Position numbers and translations under genes: made by a program | DNA from: Paenibacillus ginsengarvi | Lineage (GTDB): Bacteria; Bacillota; Bacilli; Paenibacillales; NBRC-103111 | Direction of reading: 5' to 3' | Length of the DNA stretch: 64,000 bases | Assembly: GCF_003626695.1 (NCBI RefSeq) | Contig: NZ_RBAH01000008.1 | Location: 124,001-188,000 of the forward strand | In this document: piece after piece, positions 60,695 through 64,000 of the stretch | Layout: each line of letters starts with the position of its first letter | Position numbering within the stretch: the first letter of the stretch is position 1 | The notes under the pieces: model-generated | Databases searched by the model: none | Seen by the model: the letters and a program-made list of their open reading frames with translations, nothing else | Told to the model about the DNA's origin: nothing

Positions 60695-61666
60695 TTACAT
60701 CTCCATCATGCCAATATCCCCGCCGGGCATGGCTACCATCATGGACTCTGCTTCGCTGCCGGACTCTGGCTCCGCAGGAAGCTCCAGCGGCGTGCCGAGA
60801 GCAGGGGTGGCATACGGCAAATGCGTACGGCCGCGGGCCAAAATATGGTTTTCGTTCGAGCCGTTCCACGGAACGCGGGAGCGGGCGTTGCAATAATGAA
60901 GCACATAAGCGCGGCGGAACCGGTCGGCGGTCTCGTTGCGGTACGAACGGTGGAGCAGATGCGAATGGAAGAACAGGACATCGCCGGGCTCCAGGACGAC
61001 AGGAAGAGACGCACCGTATTTGGCCGCAACTGCCGATAAATTGTTGATTGCGTCATCCATCACGCTCGGCGCTTTTGCCGGTTCAAGGCCTCGGATTAGC
61101 CTCCCGTCCGCGTGCACATAACCTTTACGCGCCTCGGCCGGAGGGTAGATCGGTTCGTTATGCGAGCCCGGCGCAACCCAGAGGCAGCCGTTCTGCTCGT
61201 CCGCCCGGTCGAGGGCGACCCACGCGCCGATCAGGCTGTCCGGCTGAGTCTGGATGTAGAATGAATCCTGATGCCAGCCCTGACCGCCTTTGCCCGGCGG
61301 ATTGAAGAACAGCATCGATTGCAAGGCGAGAACGTCGGGACCGATGAGCGCCTCCAGCACGTCGAGCAGCCGCGGATGCAGCAGCCCCCATTCGGCCGTT
61401 TCGTTGTGTTGATGTGGCATATGCATACGGGCAGAGGAGAGGCGTTCCGGCTTAGCCGTCTCTTTCATCCAGGCGTGATCCCGCGACAGATGGTCCAGCT
61501 CGGTCACCCGGCCGTAATATATATCGTCGGTCCAGCTTTGCAGCCTGGCGATGTCTTGTTGCTCCAGCAACCCTCTGAGGATCAAATAACCGTTCCGGTG
61601 GTACTCCGCATACTGCTCGACTGATACCGTGAACCGGCTGCGCTGTGAGGCGGTCGTTTCGTTCAT
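60695..61666 (-). CDS. Phytanoyl-CoA dioxygenase (PhyH) family Fe(II)/2-oxoglutarate oxygenase
   Basis: 323 residues from ATG 61666, with GGGAGAG 8-9 nt upstream. The iron ligands are His and Asp in GQGWHQDSFYIQ and a distal His in FFHSHLLHRSYRN; an Arg shortly after (RFRRAY) can bind 2-oxoglutarate. The protein is a non-heme oxygenase of unknown substrate, as in many bacterial PhyH proteins. It follows an AraC-type regulator gene on the same strand by 97 bp, a common pairing, so that regulator probably controls it. Confidence 0.9.
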   Translation of the reverse strand: MNETTASQRSRFTVSVEQYAEYHRNGYLILRGLLEQQDIARLQSWTDDIYYGRVTELDHLSRDHAWMKETAKPERLSSARMHMPHQHNETAEWGLLHPRLLDVLEALIGPDVLALQSMLFFNPPGKGGQGWHQDSFYIQTQPDSLIGAWVALDRADEQNGCLWVAPGSHNEPIYPPAEARKGYVHADGRLIRGLEPAKAPSVMDDAINNLSAVAAKYGASLPVVLEPGDVLFFHSHLLHRSYRNETADRFRRAYVLHYCNARSRVPWNGSNENHILARGRTHLPYATPALGTPLELPAEPESGSEAESMMVAMPGGDIGMMEM

Positions 61667-61763
61667 CGCAAAATCTCTCCCTTCGTTCGTGACATCTATA
61701 TTGTCACCGATCGGAAGCGGACCGGCAATGTACGGAGACGAAACGATGATGGACAAATTTGAT

Positions 61764-62663
61764 CTAGGTATCGTTCGCCGGGTGCTCCAACACGAAGAAG
61801 TGGTTGAGCGGGTAGAAGCGTCCCCAGTCATCCGGGGGAGCCAGTTCGCGCATGCGCGTGTCGCCGTATTTGTGCCGGTATTCCGTGGCGGTCATGCCCA
61901 TCGTCCTGCGGAACAGCCGGTGGAAATAATATTCGTCGGCGAAGCCGATCCCGCGCGCTATCTGCTTGACGCTGTCGGAGCTCTGAAGCAGCAATTGGGA
62001 GGCAAGATCGATTTTACGCTTGATGATCCAGCGCTTCGGAGAGTGGCCGACATAGTGCTGGAACGAACGCGTGAAGTGCTCATGGGTCCAGCCCGCCAGG
62101 CGGGCGAGCTGCTCCACCCCGATCGATTCCGACGCATGGGTGTCGATATAGTGTAGGGCGGTGGAAATTTGCGGCGGCATCGTCTGCTCGTCATAACCGG
62201 CGCCATCCGGCTCCAGGGCGCTCTCCAGCTCCTCCAGCATGTACAGCAGCAGCTTCTCGGCCAGCACCTTCCATCTCGGCGGATGCCTGTGGAACAGATA
62301 AAGCATCTGCTTCATCAGCTGCGGAACCAGAGAACGATCCGGAAGCGGGAAAACGCAGCCGCCCGAGGAAGTAAACAGACGATAGCGCAGAAGCTCCGTC
62401 TCGCTGCCGATGTCGAAATGGACGAATAAATGGCGGCACGGGCTGTTCGGATCGAACCGATACTCGTGCTGCTCGCCAGGGCGAGTCACAAGCAGACACG
62501 GTCGATCCAGCGCGTGAGCCGTTCCGTTCGCGGTATACACGGAACGGCTGCCTACGGGAAAGTAGACGAGCTCGTAGTCGCGCAGTGTACGGGGGCCGAG
62601 AATACGGCCCGCTTTGACGGTGACGTCGCCTGCATGATGAAAACGAATCCTGCTTTCTTTCAT
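61764..62663 (-). CDS. AraC-family transcriptional regulator
   Basis: 299 residues from ATG 62663, with GGAAGGAG 8 nt upstream. The N-terminal cupin-like arm domain (YELVYFPVGSRSVYTANG; RPGEQHEYRFDP) binds a small ligand. The C-terminal double HTH is ESIGVEQLARLAGWTHEHFT and KQIARGIGFADEYYFHRLFR, ending MGMTATEYRHKY. It is the likely regulator of the adjacent oxygenase gene. Ligand unknown. Confidence 0.93.
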   Translation of the reverse strand: MKESRIRFHHAGDVTVKAGRILGPRTLRDYELVYFPVGSRSVYTANGTAHALDRPCLLVTRPGEQHEYRFDPNSPCRHLFVHFDIGSETELLRYRLFTSSGGCVFPLPDRSLVPQLMKQMLYLFHRHPPRWKVLAEKLLLYMLEELESALEPDGAGYDEQTMPPQISTALHYIDTHASESIGVEQLARLAGWTHEHFTRSFQHYVGHSPKRWIIKRKIDLASQLLLQSSDSVKQIARGIGFADEYYFHRLFRRTMGMTATEYRHKYGDTRMRELAPPDDWGRFYPLNHFFVLEHPANDT

Positions 62664-62750
62664 GACGACTCCTTCCGGAATACGTTTTTCCACTTTGTCC
62701 GCCAGGTGTCAGTTCTCTCCGCACATCCGTCATACGGCGGCTACTTGGAA

Positions 62751-63380
62751 TCACGTGACGGCAGCTTGTTTGCCGGGCCATGCATAGAGCAGATAAATGT
62801 AAAGGGCATCCAAAATAACGATGAGCACATACGAAACCGTGAGAAACATCGAGTCCGGATACTGGGTATAGGAGACGACGGATGCGCAAAAGGTGCCGAG
62901 CATTTTCGCATAACCGATCAGAACGGACTGGCCGGCATGTCCCCGGGTCAGCAGCATCGCTATAAACAGGATCGACATCATCAGGTTGATGGCGAAGCCG
63001 GTATAGGTCCCTTCGGGATCATGCAGGTCGATCGATGCGCTTACTTGCAGAGTAAAGGCGATTGCGAGGAAGAGTGCAAGCGCCGTGACTTTGAACCGGA
63101 CTGATGACCATAAACCTTTTGAAAATACAACAAATTGAGCGAAAATGATCACATCGAGAATGAGCCATATCGCGGTTGCCAACGTTCGCAGCATTTCTTG
63201 GGGAAATACGAACAAATAAATGAACTCCCACGCGATGTTGGCGCAGAGCGCGGCTGCAGGCATGCCGCATATACGGTCGCGAAACCCGCGCCAAATGATC
63301 AGCACATAAGCAGCGGTCCAGAAGATGAAAACGCCGGCAAGCCACACCATCATGAAAAACGGGAATCCCGATTCCGTCAT
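62751..63380 (-). CDS. Polytopic membrane protein resembling Pyr4/PaxB-type transmembrane terpene cyclases
   Basis: 209 residues with about seven hydrophobic helices and almost no loops. The stretch CGMPAAALCANIAWEFIYLF followed by LILDVIIFAQF resembles the conserved Glu- and Asp-containing helices of fungal meroterpenoid cyclases (Pyr4, PaxB, AtmB), which are also seven-helix proteins of about this size. The resemblance is by eye only. No terpene synthase or prenyltransferase gene is nearby, so the activity is unsupported by context. A plain membrane-protein label would be the safe alternative. Confidence 0.55.
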   Translation of the reverse strand: MTESGFPFFMMVWLAGVFIFWTAAYVLIIWRGFRDRICGMPAAALCANIAWEFIYLFVFPQEMLRTLATAIWLILDVIIFAQFVVFSKGLWSSVRFKVTALALFLAIAFTLQVSASIDLHDPEGTYTGFAINLMMSILFIAMLLTRGHAGQSVLIGYAKMLGTFCASVVSYTQYPDSMFLTVSYVLIVILDALYIYLLYAWPGKQAAVT

Positions 63381-63458
63381 CGTCTCGTCACACCCCGGTT
63401 CGTCCGAATAGTAGACGTTATGAGCGACGAGTGCGGCTTATGATAGTCAAAGTTAAGC

Positions 63459-64000
63459 TTAGCTTCCGATACTCGCGGTCGTCTGACCGATTTTCAGCTC
63501 GCCTTGGATGCGAATATGCTCGTAAGGGAGAGACGGGTTGGCGATTCGCCACAACATCCGGTCCGCGGCCCGGTATCCCGTTTCGCGGATGGCCAGGAGC
63601 GGCATCGTGAATGGAGGCATCGACTCCGGCTGCCGGTTCAGCAGACCGATAATAGAAATATCGCCGGGGATGCTCATCCCTAGACGTTCGCTGATGAGCC
63701 GGTACACGTCCGCGACTTCTCCGTCGATTCCGCACAAAATGGCGGTCGGCTTATACCGCCCGAGTTTGTCCGCTATGTTATCCAGCAACTCGTCGCGGCT
63801 TCTGCGCAAGCCGATCGAATGGGCGTCCGTATGAACGGGGGAGCCAAATTCGTTCATCGCATGGAGAAACGACTGCCAGCGCAAAATGTATCCCCGCTGC
63901 CCGATCGTATCGCCTATATACATAATGTTGGTATGCCCGATCGAGCGCAAATACGATACCGCCTGGAACGTCGCTTCATAGATGTCCCAGATGACGCTGT
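63459..64000 (-). CDS. LacI-type transcriptional regulator, C-terminal part (cut by window edge)
   Basis: An open frame on the minus strand from the window end to a stop at 63459 (about 180 codons seen). It reads as the second half of the LacI/PurR-type sugar-binding domain: SIGHTNIMYIGD, PTAILCGIDGEVADVYRLISERLGM, IPGDISIIGLLN, and FTMPLLAIRETGYRAADRM, the usual end of such sensors. The DNA-binding domain lies beyond the edge. A GntR-headed version with the same sensor is the alternative. Confidence 0.87.
   Translation of the reverse strand, partial: SVIWDIYEATFQAVSYLRSIGHTNIMYIGDTIGQRGYILRWQSFLHAMNEFGSPVHTDAHSIGLRRSRDELLDNIADKLGRYKPTAILCGIDGEVADVYRLISERLGMSIPGDISIIGLLNRQPESMPPFTMPLLAIRETGYRAADRMLWRIANPSLPYEHIRIQGELKIGQTTASIGS

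Noticed and set aside
60690..60702. TTTGTTTACAT at the end of the PhyH-family gene as a dif-like site
   Set aside because: A lone half-arm without inverted partner, probably chance.

Overview
The window looks like a chromosome segment of a spore-forming Bacillota of the Paenibacillus/Cohnella type. The evidence is moderately GC-rich coding sequence with strong Shine-Dalgarno sites, T-box riboswitches, a GerA/B/C germinant-receptor operon, copper-amine-oxidase-N stalk domains, a LysRS of class I, many orphan sugar-binding lipoproteins and AraC/GntR one-component regulators. No rRNA, tRNA, CRISPR array or transposase was seen. Both ends cut through genes: a LysR regulator on the left and a LacI-type sensor domain on the right, both on the minus strand.

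Layout. 1-4.97 kb: LysR regulator facing zwf-tkt-fsa (pentose phosphate). 5.07-7.17 kb: promoter, leucine T-box and leuA. 7.4-12 kb: a 1483-residue secreted multidomain protein. 12-16.9 kb: a Fur-controlled siderophore-binding lipoprotein, two luciferase-like flavoproteins, WrbA and a sirtuin. 16.9-20.4 kb: a two-component system followed by a serine hydrolase; both promoters carry 11-bp-phased TTTAAG-like repeats. 20.7-27.4 kb: MacA-like adaptor, ATPase, permease and two exported proteins. 28.2-36.7 kb: two Tat-signal beta-helix proteins around an orphan sugar-binding lipoprotein, then a GH31-AraC fusion whose catalytic acids are replaced. 36.8-38.4 kb: zinc-type CDF exporter and CopZ, each with a recognisable metal-sensor operator. 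38.4-41.6 kb: PASTA pseudokinase, LCP protein, NlpC/P60 hydrolase. 41.7-45 kb: cre site and two strong promoters ahead of another orphan binding lipoprotein, then a GntR-type regulator whose sensor half is itself an ABC-type solute-binding domain.

45-55.3 kb is the most mobile-looking part. A XerS-like tyrosine recombinase gene lies beside a 28-bp dif-like site (11-6-11). A second site with the same 6-bp core and orientation lies 4.16 kb away, and the two bracket an ABC exporter pair and a small ORF. Beyond it are class I LysRS with a lysine T-box, a second tyrosine recombinase preceded by a long palindrome, an acetamidase-family protein, and a third related arm pair inside a 22-bp-arm palindrome. 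55.2-64 kb: Crp-like regulator, HAD phosphatase, gerB-gerA-gerC, a PhyH-type dioxygenase with an AraC regulator, a membrane protein resembling Pyr4-type terpene cyclases, and the truncated LacI-type gene.

Three candidates for something undescribed stand out: the apparently dead GH31 enzyme recast as a transcription factor, the GntR/solute-binding-protein regulator next to orphan binding proteins, and the dif-bracketed ABC exporter module. All assignments come from reading sequence and motifs; no database search was run.
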